A DNA stretch of 64,000 nucleotides, taken from contig SSMU01000023.1 of the NCBI GenBank assembly GCA_004799545.1, forward strand, positions 124,001-188,000, in the 5' to 3' direction. Position 1 is the first letter of the stretch. Each line of letters begins with the position of its first letter. The notes beneath the pieces were generated by a model, which saw nothing but the letters and a program-made list of their open reading frames with translations, ran no database searches and was not told where the DNA came from. This DNA is from Phenylobacterium sp. (lineage in GTDB: Bacteria > Pseudomonadota > Alphaproteobacteria > Caulobacterales > Caulobacteraceae). The translations under genes and the position numbers were made by a program. Shown piece by piece: positions 54,012 to 62,696 of this stretch.

Positions 54012-55388
54012 TCACCCGGCGACCCGGAATTCCATGCGGGCGGAGAAACCCTCCGGCTCGAAGGCCGGTTCGACCTTGCCGCCGTGCTGGCGCAGCGCCG
54101 CCTGCAGCAGGCGGGTGCCGAAGCCGCGTCGGTTGCTGGGCTCGACCACCGGCCCGCCGCGCTCGCGCCAGTGCAGGGCGGCCATGCCGGGGCCTGCGTG
54201 CTCGGCGAGCAGGCTGACCCGGCCCTCGGCGCGGGAAAGGGCGCCGTACTTCACCGCATTGGTGGCCATCTCGTGTAGCAGCAGGGCGAGACCGCTGGCC
54301 ACGTCGTTGCGCACCGTCAGCTCGGCGATCTGTGGCTGCATCTCGAAGCGCGCCAGGCCGAAGGGGCTGAGCGCCCGCTCCGCAACGTCGGACACCTGCA
54401 CCGGCCGGCCGCCCGAGGCGGTGACCAGGTCCTGGGCCTGGGCCATGGCGTTGAGGCGGGCGATCAGCACGCCTTCGAAGCCCTTCACGGTCTCGGACGA
54501 GCGCGCGGTCTCGGTGACGATGGCCATCATCACCTGCAGGCCGTTCTTCGCCCGGTGGGCGAGTTCGCCCATCACCAGGCTGCGGCGTTCCTCCGCCTCG
54601 TGGCGTTCGGTGTTGTCGAGGGTGGTGCCGACCACCTGGGCCGGGCCGTCGGCGTCGCACAGCACGCGGCCCTGGGTGAGGATCCAGCGCAGCTGGCCGT
54701 TGGGCATGACCGCCCGGTACTCCATGGCGAAGTCGCCGCCGCCGGCCCGTTCGCGGGCCTGGACATAGGCCTCGCGGCAGCGGTCCACATCGTCCGGATG
54801 GATGGCGGCCATGTAGGCGTCCATGGTCACCGCGGCGTCGGCCGGGAAGCCGAACACCGCCTTGTTGCGCTCCGACCAGTTCAGCACGTTGGTGCGCGGG
54901 TTCCACTCCCAGAAGCCGAGGCCGGTGGCTTCGACAGCGACCTCCAGGCGCGAACGCTGGGCCTCCAGCTCGGCGGCCGTGCGCCGGGCCTCGGTGATGT
55001 CGGTGAGCAGGCCGTCCCACAGGGTCGAGCCGTCCGGCGCGGTCCGGCGGGCGGAGGCGACGCGGCGCCAGCGCACCTCGCCGTCCGCGCGGCGCATCTC
55101 GACCTCGATCTCGAACCGGCCGTCGCCGGCCAGCGCCTCGGCCTCGGCGCGGGCGAAGGTCTCGCGGTGCTCGGGCAGGATCTGGTCGTAGAGCAGGGTC
55201 GGGTCGGCGAGCGCCGCCGCGGCCGGCACGCCGGTCAGGGCCTCGCAATTGGCGGTGAGGTAGGTGAAGCGGCGGCTCGATCCGCCCGGCGGCACGACGA
55301 TCTGATAGGCCATGCCCAGGCCCAACGCCTCTGCCAGGCCGGCGAAAGGCGCCATGTCCGATTGGCCGTGGTGGAAGCGATCGTTCAA
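54012..55388 (-). CDS. PAS-domain HWE-family sensor histidine kinase
   Basis: A 458-residue soluble kinase. The first part has at least two PAS domains (FTYLTANCEALTGVPAA; ATGLGFWEWNPRTNVLNWSE), with PAC-type ends (FAMEYRAVMPNGQLRWI). The kinase core begins LVMGELAHRAKNGLQVMMAIVTE with the phospho-histidine in ELAHRAKN, the HWE-family signature, and has MATNAVKYGALS, then LHWRERGGP carrying the W-x-E motif. The start is a TTG at 55388 or ATG at 55355. Family members sense light, redox or stress and often feed the general stress response. No regulator is adjacent. Confidence 0.92.
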   Translation of the reverse strand: MNDRFHHGQSDMAPFAGLAEALGLGMAYQIVVPPGGSSRRFTYLTANCEALTGVPAAAALADPTLLYDQILPEHRETFARAEAEALAGDGRFEIEVEMRRADGEVRWRRVASARRTAPDGSTLWDGLLTDITEARRTAAELEAQRSRLEVAVEATGLGFWEWNPRTNVLNWSERNKAVFGFPADAAVTMDAYMAAIHPDDVDRCREAYVQARERAGGGDFAMEYRAVMPNGQLRWILTQGRVLCDADGPAQVVGTTLDNTERHEAEERRSLVMGELAHRAKNGLQVMMAIVTETARSSETVKGFEGVLIARLNAMAQAQDLVTASGGRPVQVSDVAERALSPFGLARFEMQPQIAELTVRNDVASGLALLLHEMATNAVKYGALSRAEGRVSLLAEHAGPGMAALHWRERGGPVVEPSNRRGFGTRLLQAALRQHGGKVEPAFEPEGFSARMEFRVAG

Positions 55389-55532
55389 AACCCGGGCCTC
55401 TCTGACCGTCCCGTCAAAGTGAGGTGGCTAAGGCGCCGCCACCACACCAGATGCAGCGCGGCTCGCGCAACGGGCGAATCGCCGCTCCCCCGCAGCCGTC
55501 GCGACAGTGAAGCTTGCGCTCAGACTTTGCGC

Positions 55533-56237
55533 CTAGACTCTGGGCAGGATCACGACAGCGTCCGGAAGCTGGTCGGGATTGTCGTTGGGGTCGGCCGGGA
55601 AGCGCTCCGCCAGGAGGTCGCCGCAGATCGCGACGGCGGCCGCGAAGCCGGCGCCGGGGTCGCCGCGCTTCAGCCCGTCGGCCAGAGCGGTCATGGCGCG
55701 GTCCCAGATGTGTGGCTCCACGTGCTGGGCGATGCCTTCGTCGGCGATCAGCTCGGCCATCCGCTCGGCCAGCGAGACGAAGATCAAGAGGCCGGTGCGC
55801 TCGCGGGTCTGGTCGAGGTTCTTGCTCTGGAACACCTCGCGGGCGCGGCGCTGGACCTCGTGGCGCTTGACGCTGTTGGGCGTCAGGGCCAGCCGCACGG
55901 GCCGAAGGGCCACGACGACGGCGATGACCGCGAACAGCACCGCCTGCAGCACGATGGCGCCGACCAGGGCCCGGCGGGCGGAGGCCTCGGCCACGGCGCC
56001 CACCTGGTCCGCCGACCAGCCGCCGAACAGGTCGGGCACGGTCACGTGGAGGCCGGCCAGCAGCAGGATGGCGGGCGCCAGCAGGGCCACGCCCGCGGCC
56101 CAGGCCAGCGGCGTCTCGCCGTAGTGGCCGCTCTGTTCGGCGACCACGCAGTAGATCTCGCCCTTGGTGCGCGCCTCGGCCTGGCGAACGGCCGCCTCGA
56201 TCGCCGTGAGGTCGGATGGGGTTAGGTGTTTGGTCAT
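55533..56237 (-). CDS. TPM-domain membrane protein
   Basis: A 234-residue protein starting MTKHLTPSDLTAIEAAVRQAEARTKGEI, shown in part as TPSDLTAIEAAVRQAE. The TPM-like region at the N-terminus is split by two membrane helices (about 43-62 and 88-109). The C-terminus (FQSKNLDQTRERTGLLIFVSL, seen in part as TGLLIFVSLAERMAELIAD) resembles the TPM fold. It begins 2 bases after the stop of the larger TPM gene, as usual in lemA-TPM-TPM operons. Function is not established. Confidence 0.85.
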   Translation of the reverse strand: MTKHLTPSDLTAIEAAVRQAEARTKGEIYCVVAEQSGHYGETPLAWAAGVALLAPAILLLAGLHVTVPDLFGGWSADQVGAVAEASARRALVGAIVLQAVLFAVIAVVVALRPVRLALTPNSVKRHEVQRRAREVFQSKNLDQTRERTGLLIFVSLAERMAELIADEGIAQHVEPHIWDRAMTALADGLKRGDPGAGFAAAVAICGDLLAERFPADPNDNPDQLPDAVVILPRV

Positions 56238-56238
56238 C

Positions 56239-57021
56239 TCACCAGCTCCCCGAGGATCCGCCGCCGCCGAACGAGCCGCCGCCGCCGGAGAAACCGCCGC
56301 CACCCCCGAAGCCGCCGCCTCCGCCGCCAAATCCGCCGCCGCGGCCACCGCCCGACAGCATCAGCGGCAGCAGCCACCAGAGCCCACCGCCCCCGCCATA
56401 GTAGCGGCGGCTGCGGAACAGGCCGGTGATGATCCAGAAGACGATGAAGATGCCGAAGAAGATCGGGATCGGCGAGCCGCCGTGATGCACCGTCGCGACC
56501 GGCGCCTGGGCGGCCTGGGCCACCTGGGCCTTGGCCTGGTCGTCGGGCAGCGACAGCTGCTGGACCAGCGCCTCGGTCCCGTCAACGACGCCCTGCTCCA
56601 TGTTCCCCGCCCGGAACTGCGGCAGGACGGAACGTCGCAGGATGATGCTGGAGAGCGCGTCGGTGAGCACCGGCTCCAGGCCGTAGCCGACCTCGATCCG
56701 CACCTTCTTGTCGTTGGGCGCGACCAAGAGGATGGCGCCGTCGTTGACCCCCTTGCGGCCCAGTTGCCAGGTCCGGCCGAGCTGGTAGCCGTAGTCGGCG
56801 ATGTCATAGCCCTGCAGGTCGGGGATGGTGGCGACCACCAGCTGGTGGCCGGTCTTCTGCTCCAACTGGGCGAGGTCGGCGTCGAGCTTCTGTGTGGTGG
56901 CCGGCGACAGCATGTGGGCGTCGTCCACCACCCGGCCGGTCAGCGGCGGGAATTTCGGGGCGGCCGCCAGGGCCGGCGCGGCCACGAGCAGAAGGCCAAG
57001 GAACAGGACGAAGACCGCCAC
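56239..57021 (-). CDS. TPM-domain protein with Gly-rich C-terminus (YgcG-like)
   Basis: A 260-residue protein with a signal peptide, the TPM domain (FPPLTGRVVDDAHMLSPAT, QKTGHQLVVATIPDLQG, DGAILLVAPNDKKVRIEVG, GLEPVLTDALSSIIL) and a membrane helix (about 190-208). A 60-residue glycine-rich tail ends the protein. TPM proteins of this type are envelope-associated; some are linked to photosystem repair or phosphatase activity in other organisms. The GTG at 57021 is preceded by GGGGGAGG, which is itself part of the hairpin repeat at 57025. An upstream ATG would read through the repeat. Confidence 0.88.
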   Translation of the reverse strand: MAVFVLFLGLLLVAAPALAAAPKFPPLTGRVVDDAHMLSPATTQKLDADLAQLEQKTGHQLVVATIPDLQGYDIADYGYQLGRTWQLGRKGVNDGAILLVAPNDKKVRIEVGYGLEPVLTDALSSIILRRSVLPQFRAGNMEQGVVDGTEALVQQLSLPDDQAKAQVAQAAQAPVATVHHGGSPIPIFFGIFIVFWIITGLFRSRRYYGGGGGLWWLLPLMLSGGGRGGGFGGGGGGFGGGGGFSGGGGSFGGGGSSGSW

Positions 57022-57024
57022 GAG

Positions 57025-57168
57025 CCCTCCCCCTCGATGGGGGAGGGTTGGGAGGGGGTGTGCGCGCTGAGCTGACGTCATGAACACTGCAGGCTCCGAG
57101 CCGAATTGCACTGGGTCGTCATCGCTCTGCCCTCACCTCATCCCTGGCCCTTCCCCATCGGGGGGAAG
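57025..57168. repeat. Inverted-pair hairpin repeat upstream of a TPM gene
   Basis: The left unit (57025-57047) is a 9-base stem, CCCTCCCCC/GGGGGAGGG, with loop TCGAT and a TTGGGAGGGGGTG tail. The right unit (about 57150-57168) is CTTCCCC-ATCG-GGGGGAAG, preceded by a pyrimidine-rich CCTCACCTCATCCCTGG. They are in opposite orientation with tails inward, as at 28119-28268. The left unit supplies the ribosome-binding site of the TPM gene (start 57021). Confidence 0.7.
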
Positions 57169-57174
57169 CTGATC

Positions 57175-57870
57175 CTACTTCGGGGCCTGGCCGGGTGGCA
57201 GGGCGGCGGCGGCGGGCGGCGGGGCGCCGGCGGGCTGCGCCGGGGTGACGCCGCTCGGGGTCGGCGGCGGGGTGGTGTCGAAGCTGACGGTGGGCGCGCT
57301 CTGCGCCGAGGCGCTGGCCGAGAACAGCTGCATCGGCTGGGCGTGCTGGATGTTGGCCCAGATCAGCTGCGGGAAGGTCCGCAGGGTGGTGTTGTAGTCG
57401 CCGACCGCGGAATTGTAGTCGCGCCGGGCGATGGCGATGCGGTTCTCGGTGCCCTCGAGCTGGCTCTGCAGGGCCAGGAAGTTCTCGTTCGACTTCAGGT
57501 CCGGGTACTTCTCCTGGATCAGCATCAGCCGGCCGAGCACGCCGGACAGCTTGTCCTGCGCCTGCTGGTACTGCTGGAAAGCGGCCGGGTTGGTGATCGT
57601 CAAGGCGTCGACCTTGACCTGGGTCGCCGAGGCGCGGGCCTCGGTCACCTCGACCAGGGTGCTCTTCTCCTGAGCCGCGTAGCCCTTCACCGTGTTGACC
57701 AGGTTCGGGATCAGGTCGCTTCGGCGCTGGTACTGGTTCTGCACCTCGGCCCAGGCCTGCTGGGCCTTCACCTGCTGGGTCGGGATCACGTTGTAGCCGC
57801 AGGCGGCGAGCAACAGCGGCGCGAGCGCGATGAAGGCCGCGCGCGCAATGCGTTGGCGAAGGTTGGTCAC
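57175..57870 (-). CDS. lemA: LemA family lipoprotein
   Basis: A 231-residue protein with a lipoprotein signal ending LLLAAC (lipobox). The LemA helical bundle follows: AWAEVQNQYQRRSDLIPNLV, TVKGYAAQEKSTL, LSGVLGRLMLIQEKYPDLKS, ENFLALQSQLEGTENRIAIA and YNTTLRTFPQLIWA. A proline-rich tail ends it. It heads the lemA-TPM-TPM operon, but the hairpin repeat lies between lemA and the first TPM gene, so readthrough there may be limited. LemA's function is unknown. Confidence 0.92.
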   Translation of the reverse strand: MTNLRQRIARAAFIALAPLLLAACGYNVIPTQQVKAQQAWAEVQNQYQRRSDLIPNLVNTVKGYAAQEKSTLVEVTEARASATQVKVDALTITNPAAFQQYQQAQDKLSGVLGRLMLIQEKYPDLKSNENFLALQSQLEGTENRIAIARRDYNSAVGDYNTTLRTFPQLIWANIQHAQPMQLFSASASAQSAPTVSFDTTPPPTPSGVTPAQPAGAPPPAAAALPPGQAPK

Positions 57871-58011
57871 GTGGAGCGTTCCCCGTCTTATCCCAAGCCC
57901 AGCTTGGTCATCTGCCTATGTGGCCCCAGCCGCGGGCCAGCGCAACGGCGTCAAGCTTGACCGCGGCGGACGCGGAGGCTCTCCTGCCCGCTCAGGGGAG
58001 GTTGGACCAGC

Positions 58012-58779
58012 ATGCCGGGGGTGCGGCCCTACTATGCGCCGGGCAGCCTGAGCGCGGCCTTCTACGACGTGGTCACGGCGGCCGACGGGCAGCTCTCGGG
58101 CGACGTCGAGCTCTATGCCGGCCTGGCCGCGCCGGGCGCCTCGGTGCTGGAGCTGGGCGTGGGCTCCGGGCGTGTGGCCGTCGCCCTGGCGATGCGCGGG
58201 CTCTCGGTGACCGGTGTCGATATCGCCCGGCCGATGCTGGCCCAGGCCCAGGCGCGGCGCGACATGCTGGAGCCGCAGGCCGCCGCCCGCGTGGAGCTGC
58301 GCCAGGGCGACATGACGGCGCTGGACCTCAAGCGCAGCTTCGACCTGGTGATCGCGCCTTACTTCGTCCTCGCCCACCTGCCGACCGGCGCGGCCTGGAG
58401 GAACGCCTTCAAGTCCGCGGCCCGCCACCTGAAGCCCGGCGGCCTGGCCGCCTTCCATCTGCCGCTGCTCAGCCTGATGCGGCGGGCCAGCCCGCCGGAC
58501 CCGGAGGCGGTGGTGCTGAACGAGGCGTTGGACGGCGGCGGGCGGCTGCGGCTCTACGTCCGCGAGCGGCGGTTCCGCGAGGACGTGGGCCGGCTGGAGC
58601 AGGTGATCGACTACGAGGAGGTCGACGCCCGTGGCGCGGCGGCCCGGCGCAGCTCCGAGCGGCTTGCCTACTACATGGCCGATCCCGAGCCGCTCGCGGC
58701 CGAAGCCGGCCTGAGGCTCGACCGGCCGGCGATCCCGCTGGGCGGCGTCGGCGAGGTCTGGGTGTTCCGGAAAGCCTAG
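58012..58779 (+). CDS. Class I SAM-dependent methyltransferase
   Basis: A 255-residue protein. It has motif I VLELGVGSGRVAVALA, an acidic motif II end (VTGVDIARPMLAQAQ), and motif III-like MTALDLKRSFDLVIAPY. LKPGGLAAFHLPLLSL is typical of the small-molecule Methyltransf_25/11 group. The ATG follows GGGGAGG at 11 bases. No neighbour shows the substrate. It ends 4 bases inside the convergent SRPBCC gene. Confidence 0.9.
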   Translation: MPGVRPYYAPGSLSAAFYDVVTAADGQLSGDVELYAGLAAPGASVLELGVGSGRVAVALAMRGLSVTGVDIARPMLAQAQARRDMLEPQAAARVELRQGDMTALDLKRSFDLVIAPYFVLAHLPTGAAWRNAFKSAARHLKPGGLAAFHLPLLSLMRRASPPDPEAVVLNEALDGGGRLRLYVRERRFREDVGRLEQVIDYEEVDARGAAARRSSERLAYYMADPEPLAAEAGLRLDRPAIPLGGVGEVWVFRKA

Positions 58780-59345
58780 TTCCCGCGCTCGGCGAAGGCC
58801 TTGAGCGAGGCCAGGTAGTCGGGGTTGTGGGCCTTGAAGAAGCCGTAGAGGGCGTCGAAGTCGCGGCCGTCGCCATAGCCCACCTGGGACAGGCTGACCT
58901 CGGTCATGCCGCCCTCGACCGGCGTCAGCTCCATGACGATGGCCAGCCGGCCATAGACCGCCCCGCCGGGCACCCCGGGATTGCGCAGGTTGCGGAACAC
59001 CAGCAGGCGGTCGGGCACATAGGCGGTGATCTCCTGCTTCAGGTTGTCGGGATCGCCGGGCTTGCCGCCGGGCGCGAACACCACCTCCACCGCGCCGCCG
59101 ACCCGGAAGTCGATGAAGCTGGTGGGGCCGGCCCAGGCCCGGTAGGCGGCCTGGTCGGTGAGCGCACGCCAGATCACCGGGGGCGGAGCGTGGATGCGCA
59201 CCGTGTCGCGCAGCAGCCGGGCGCCGGTCTGGTCGACCGTCGAGGTGTCGTGCACCGCCGCCAGGTCCGCCGGCGTCTGGGCGGCGGCGGCGAACGGCAA
59301 GGCGATGGCGAGCGCGGCGGCGGCCGCGGCGGAATTCAGTCTCAT
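58776..59345 (-). CDS. Exported SRPBCC (AHSA1/polyketide cyclase-like) protein
   Basis: A 189-residue protein with a signal peptide (AAAAAALAIALPFAAAAQ). The START-like fold is indicated by VRIHAPPPVIWRALTDQAAY, AWAGPTSFIDFRVGGAVEVV, LVFRNLRNPG and a C-terminal LYGFFKAHNPDYLASL helix. The fold binds hydrophobic small molecules. An exported SRPBCC protein is a little unusual. It overlaps the convergent methyltransferase gene by 4 bases and precedes no other gene in its direction nearby. Confidence 0.85.
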   Translation of the reverse strand: MRLNSAAAAAALAIALPFAAAAQTPADLAAVHDTSTVDQTGARLLRDTVRIHAPPPVIWRALTDQAAYRAWAGPTSFIDFRVGGAVEVVFAPGGKPGDPDNLKQEITAYVPDRLLVFRNLRNPGVPGGAVYGRLAIVMELTPVEGGMTEVSLSQVGYGDGRDFDALYGFFKAHNPDYLASLKAFAERGN

Positions 59346-59373
59346 GGCGATGTCCTTCGCGATGCGGCCCGGC

Positions 59374-59769
59374 TCAATGCCACAAGCCGAGGATGGCCCC
59401 GATGAGGGTGAACTGCAGGGTGTGGTAGCCGCCGTTGATCAGGAACAGCCGCAGGCTGCGCCGCTCGAACAGGTAGTTGATCCCGAAGCTGGCGGTGACC
59501 CAGCAGAGGCCGGCGGCGAAGCCCGCGCCGACGCCCAGCTGCGGCGAGGGGTTCGGCCCGAGGAACAGGGCGAAGACCGCGGCGGCCACCAGGGCCAGCA
59601 GGAAGGAGCCGCCGAAGATCAGCGCCTTGTTGCCGCCGGCGACCTGAGCGTCCGTCAGGCCGGCGGCGGCCTGCCAGGGTTTGGCGAACAGGGCCGAGTA
59701 CCAAACCCCGCCCAGGATGAAGCTCGATAGGGCCGCGGCGATCACCGCGAGCCAGTTCACGTGCGGCAT
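59374..59769 (-). CDS. DUF1761 family membrane protein
   Basis: A 131-residue protein with four likely membrane helices. The family pattern is present: VNWLAVIAAALSSFILGGVWYS at the start, seen in part as FILGGVWYSALFAKPW, SFLLALVAAAVFALFL, a third helix around FAAGLCWVTASFGINYLF, and NGGYHTLQFTLIGAILGLWH at the end. Function unknown. It lies 24 bases downstream of the TetR gene on the same strand, so it is probably under TetR control. Confidence 0.9.
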   Translation of the reverse strand: MPHVNWLAVIAAALSSFILGGVWYSALFAKPWQAAAGLTDAQVAGGNKALIFGGSFLLALVAAAVFALFLGPNPSPQLGVGAGFAAGLCWVTASFGINYLFERRSLRLFLINGGYHTLQFTLIGAILGLWH

Positions 59770-59793
59770 GTCCGGTTTCCCCCCAAGTTGCCG

Positions 59794-60396
59794 TCAGTTG
59801 ATCAGCGTGCCGCGCCGCGCGCGCTCCTCCAGCAGCTCGAGGTGCTGGCGGAGCTGGGCGATGCTGCGGTCGAAATAGGCGATCTCGCGGTGGGTGCGGG
59901 CCTGCATGACCCCGCCCTCCATGGTGGTCAGGATGAACTCCGAGAGCGCCGGGATGTCGGTGTCGGCAGGCAGGCGTCCGGAGGCCGCCGCCAGGCAGCC
60001 GCCGATGGCCCGCGTCCAGCCCGCGAAGTTCTGCGCCAGGAGCTCGCGGACCACCGGGTCCGGCTCGTGCAGCTCCAGCGCCAGGCTGCCGATCGGGCAG
60101 CCGTAGACGCAGTCGGATTCCAGCAGGCCGAAGCGGTAGCGGTCGAGCAGGGCGAAGATCCGCGCGATGGGGTCCTCGACGCCCTGCCAGGCAGGCTCCA
60201 GCAGCATCTCCCCGATGCCGTCGCGATAGAGCTCCAGCACGCCGACCAGCACGTCCTGCTTGCCCGGGAAGAAATAATAGAGGCTGCCGCTGTTGGCCTG
60301 GGAGCGTGACAGGATGTCGGAGATCGACGTCGAGCCGAAGCCCTTGGTGGCGAACAGCTCCATGGCCGAGATCAGGATGCGCAGGCGGGTGTCCAA
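59794..60396 (-). CDS. TetR family transcriptional regulator
   Basis: A 200-residue regulator. The HTH domain is at residues 1-50 (RILISAMELFATKGFGSTS, ISDILSRSQANSGSLYYFF, PGKQDVLVGVLELY). The ligand-binding C-terminal half (VYGCPIGSLALELHEPDP, and so on) is of the AcrR/YcdC-like length. A perfect 34-base palindrome lies 15 bases upstream (60411-60444) and is probably its own operator. The adjacent DUF1761 gene downstream is likely to be in the same transcript; the 103-residue membrane protein gene lies beyond the operator on the same strand. Confidence 0.93.
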   Translation of the reverse strand: MDTRLRILISAMELFATKGFGSTSISDILSRSQANSGSLYYFFPGKQDVLVGVLELYRDGIGEMLLEPAWQGVEDPIARIFALLDRYRFGLLESDCVYGCPIGSLALELHEPDPVVRELLAQNFAGWTRAIGGCLAAASGRLPADTDIPALSEFILTTMEGGVMQARTHREIAYFDRSIAQLRQHLELLEERARRGTLIN

Positions 60397-60410
60397 GGCG
60401 ACCTCTGAGT

Positions 60411-60444
60411 TGATCGCTCAATCAAGCCCTTGATTGAGCGATCA
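60411..60444 (-). promoter_or_regulatory. TetR operator: perfect 34-base palindrome
   Basis: Arms TGATCGCTCAATCAAG (60411-60426) and CTTGATTGAGCGATCA (60429-60444) are exact reverse complements with CC between. The 3' side continues GTCAAG, so a further TTGA half-site overlaps. It lies 15 bases before the TetR start codon, where repressor binding would block transcription. The length suggests two TetR dimers. Confidence 0.8.
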
Positions 60445-60490
60445 GTCAAGAGGCTTGGCCGCGGGCCTTTCGCCGGCTTCGGGGAATGGA

Positions 60491-60802
60491 CTAGTGCGGC
60501 AGCCAGGGGCCGCTGGTCTTCCAGCGGACCAGGGCGATGAAGCCTGCGATCTCGACCACGACGGCCATCACCACCGGGGCATGCTGCGGCCAGATATCGT
60601 GGAAGCCGACGTTGTGGCGGGTGTGGAGATAGGCGAGCACGGCCCGCGGCCCCTGGCCCCACGGCGCGCCGTAGCTGACCGTCACGGTGATCAGGACGAC
60701 GAAGGCCAGGGTGACCAGCCAACCCTCCCAGGTCACCGGCGTGGCGCCGATGCCGAAGGTCCTCGGCCGGAACCAGAAACGCTGGATGGGTGGCTCGCTC
60801 AT
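60491..60802 (-). CDS. Small membrane protein of unknown function
   Basis: A 103-residue protein starting MSEPPIQRFWFRPRTFGIGATP. It has two likely membrane helices (about 29-45, VTLAFVVLITVTVSYG; and 76-92, VVMAVVVEIAGFIALV) around a soluble loop (HTRHNVGFHDIWPQHAP). I do not recognise the family with confidence. It sits between the TetR operator and the ABC exporter genes on the same strand, with 28 bases between it and the exporter. Confidence 0.75.
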   Translation of the reverse strand: MSEPPIQRFWFRPRTFGIGATPVTWEGWLVTLAFVVLITVTVSYGAPWGQGPRAVLAYLHTRHNVGFHDIWPQHAPVVMAVVVEIAGFIALVRWKTSGPWLPH

Positions 60803-60830
60803 CGGCGTCTCCCCGTCGCGACCGATCCTA

Positions 60831-62696
60831 TCACGTGCGGCTGGCGAACTCCGCGTCGCCGGTGGCGGCCACCACCTGGTCGTCGAAGCTGGCGTGGGCC
60901 GAGGTGTAGAGCCGGTGGTAGAGGCCCTTCTTGCGCATCAGCTGGCCGTGGGCGCCCTGCTCTATGATGCGGCCCTGGTTCAGCACCACGATCCGGTCGG
61001 CGTCGCGGATGGTGGCCAGGCGGTGGGCGATGACCATGCAGGTCCGCCCGGCGAACAGCACCTTCAGCGCCTTCTGGATCGCCTGCTCGGTGAAGCTGTC
61101 GATATTGGCCGTCGCCTCGTCGAGGATCAGGATCTGCGGGTCGGCGACCAGGGCGCGGGCGAAGGAGATCAGCTGCCGCTGGCCGACCGACAGGTTGCGC
61201 CCCCGCTGGCCGAGCTGGGTGTCGTAGCCCTCCGGCAGGCGCAGGATGAAGTCGTGGGCCGAGACCGCCTTGGCCGCGGCGACGATGTCGTCCTGGGTGG
61301 CGGCTGAGGTGTTGTAGCGGATGTTCTCGGCGATCGTGCCGGTGAACAGGAAGGGCTCCTGCAGCACCATGCCGATCTGGCGGCCGAGGCTGTCCAGGGT
61401 GACATCGCGCACGTCGTGGCCGCCCACCAGCACCCGCCCCGCATCGACCTCGTAGAACCGGTGGGTGAGCGCGATGATCGAGGTCTTGCCGGACCCCGTC
61501 GGCCCGACCAGCGCCACCACCTCGCGCGGCCTGACCTTGAAGGAGATGTCGTGCAGGATCGGCCGCGCCGGGTCGTAGCCGAAAGTCACGTCTTGGAACT
61601 CGACGGTGGGCTCGAAGCCCTGCAGCGCCACGGCGTCCGGTTTCTCGGTGATGGTCACCGGCACGTCGAGCACCTCGAAGATGCGGTGCGCGGCGGCCAT
61701 GGCCCGCTGCATGATGGTGTACTGCATGGAGAGCATCCGCACCGGCTCGAAGAACCGCAGGACGTAGAGCACGAAGGCCACCAGGCCGCCGACGTCCAGC
61801 CGGCCCGCCAGCACGTCGCCGCCGCCCACCAGGATCACCATGGCCATGGCGACGCCGGTCAGGACGTCGACGGTCGGCACCATGATCTGGCTCATCCAGG
61901 AAGCCGCGGTCTGGGCCTTGAAGTTCTCGAAGGCCTTCTCCTGGTAGAGCTCGAAATTGAGCTGCTCGCGCCGGGTCTCCTGGACGGTGCGCACGCCGTT
62001 GATGTTCTCGGCGAGCGCCGAGTTGGCGGTGGAGGAGGCGTCGCGGGCCACCCGGAAGCTGGTCTTCGAGTGGGGCAGCCAGATCGCCCGGATGCCGATC
62101 AGCGCCGGCAGGACGGTGAGGGTGAGCAGGCCCAGCCTGAGGTCCATGCTGACCAGCATCACCGAGATGCCGATCAGGGTCGCGAAGTCGCCGACCGCGC
62201 CGGTGGAGCTCTCCAGGAACTCCTGCAGCGAGTTCACGTCGCCCTGCAGCCGCGACATGATCCGGCCCACGTGGGTCTTGTCCATGAAGCTCAGCGAGAT
62301 GTCCTGGAAGTGGGCGAACATCGCCCGGCGGATGTCGAAGATCACCCGCTGCGCCAGTCGCGAAGACAGCCACTCGCCGCAGAAGAAGGCAGCGATGAAC
62401 AGCACCGCGCCGATCGCGAATTCCTCCAGGGTGCGGTTGAGCAGCGCGGTGTCGTGCCGCGCGGCCCGGGTCACCACCAGGCCGATCAGCCGGGGCATGG
62501 CCACCGAAGCGGCGGCCGAGCAGAGCACCGCGACCTGGGTGACCGCCAACATCCGCCGGTGCGGGCCGAGGTAGCCGAAGAACCGCCTAGCCACGCGGGC
62601 GTCGAAGGTCCCGAACACGTCGTCGCCTTCCGGCGAGCCCAGGGAAGCGCGCGGCGCGCGGCGGGCCTGGGGTTCGGGTTGCGCAGCCTCGCTCAT
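60831..62696 (-). CDS. ABC exporter half-transporter (ATPase-competent subunit)
   Basis: A 621-residue type IV ABC exporter with six membrane helices (about 55-345) and a C-terminal nucleotide-binding domain. Walker A is GPTGSGKTSI, the signature is LSVGQRQL (not canonical LSGGQ) and Walker B is ILILDEATANID with the catalytic Glu, followed by the H-loop VIAHRLATI. It overlaps the upstream ABC gene by 4 bases, forming a heterodimer. Substrate unknown; lipids, peptides or drugs are usual. Confidence 0.94.
   Translation of the reverse strand: MSEAAQPEPQARRAPRASLGSPEGDDVFGTFDARVARRFFGYLGPHRRMLAVTQVAVLCSAAASVAMPRLIGLVVTRAARHDTALLNRTLEEFAIGAVLFIAAFFCGEWLSSRLAQRVIFDIRRAMFAHFQDISLSFMDKTHVGRIMSRLQGDVNSLQEFLESSTGAVGDFATLIGISVMLVSMDLRLGLLTLTVLPALIGIRAIWLPHSKTSFRVARDASSTANSALAENINGVRTVQETRREQLNFELYQEKAFENFKAQTAASWMSQIMVPTVDVLTGVAMAMVILVGGGDVLAGRLDVGGLVAFVLYVLRFFEPVRMLSMQYTIMQRAMAAAHRIFEVLDVPVTITEKPDAVALQGFEPTVEFQDVTFGYDPARPILHDISFKVRPREVVALVGPTGSGKTSIIALTHRFYEVDAGRVLVGGHDVRDVTLDSLGRQIGMVLQEPFLFTGTIAENIRYNTSAATQDDIVAAAKAVSAHDFILRLPEGYDTQLGQRGRNLSVGQRQLISFARALVADPQILILDEATANIDSFTEQAIQKALKVLFAGRTCMVIAHRLATIRDADRIVVLNQGRIIEQGAHGQLMRKKGLYHRLYTSAHASFDDQVVAATGDAEFASRT

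Noticed and set aside
56239..57111. A longer TPM protein starting at 57111 or at the ATG near 57081
   Set aside because: The extra residues (such as HPLPTLPHRGGG) are encoded by the hairpin repeat and would place a non-hydrophobic stretch before the signal peptide. The GTG at 57021 has a proper site and gives a clean signal peptide.
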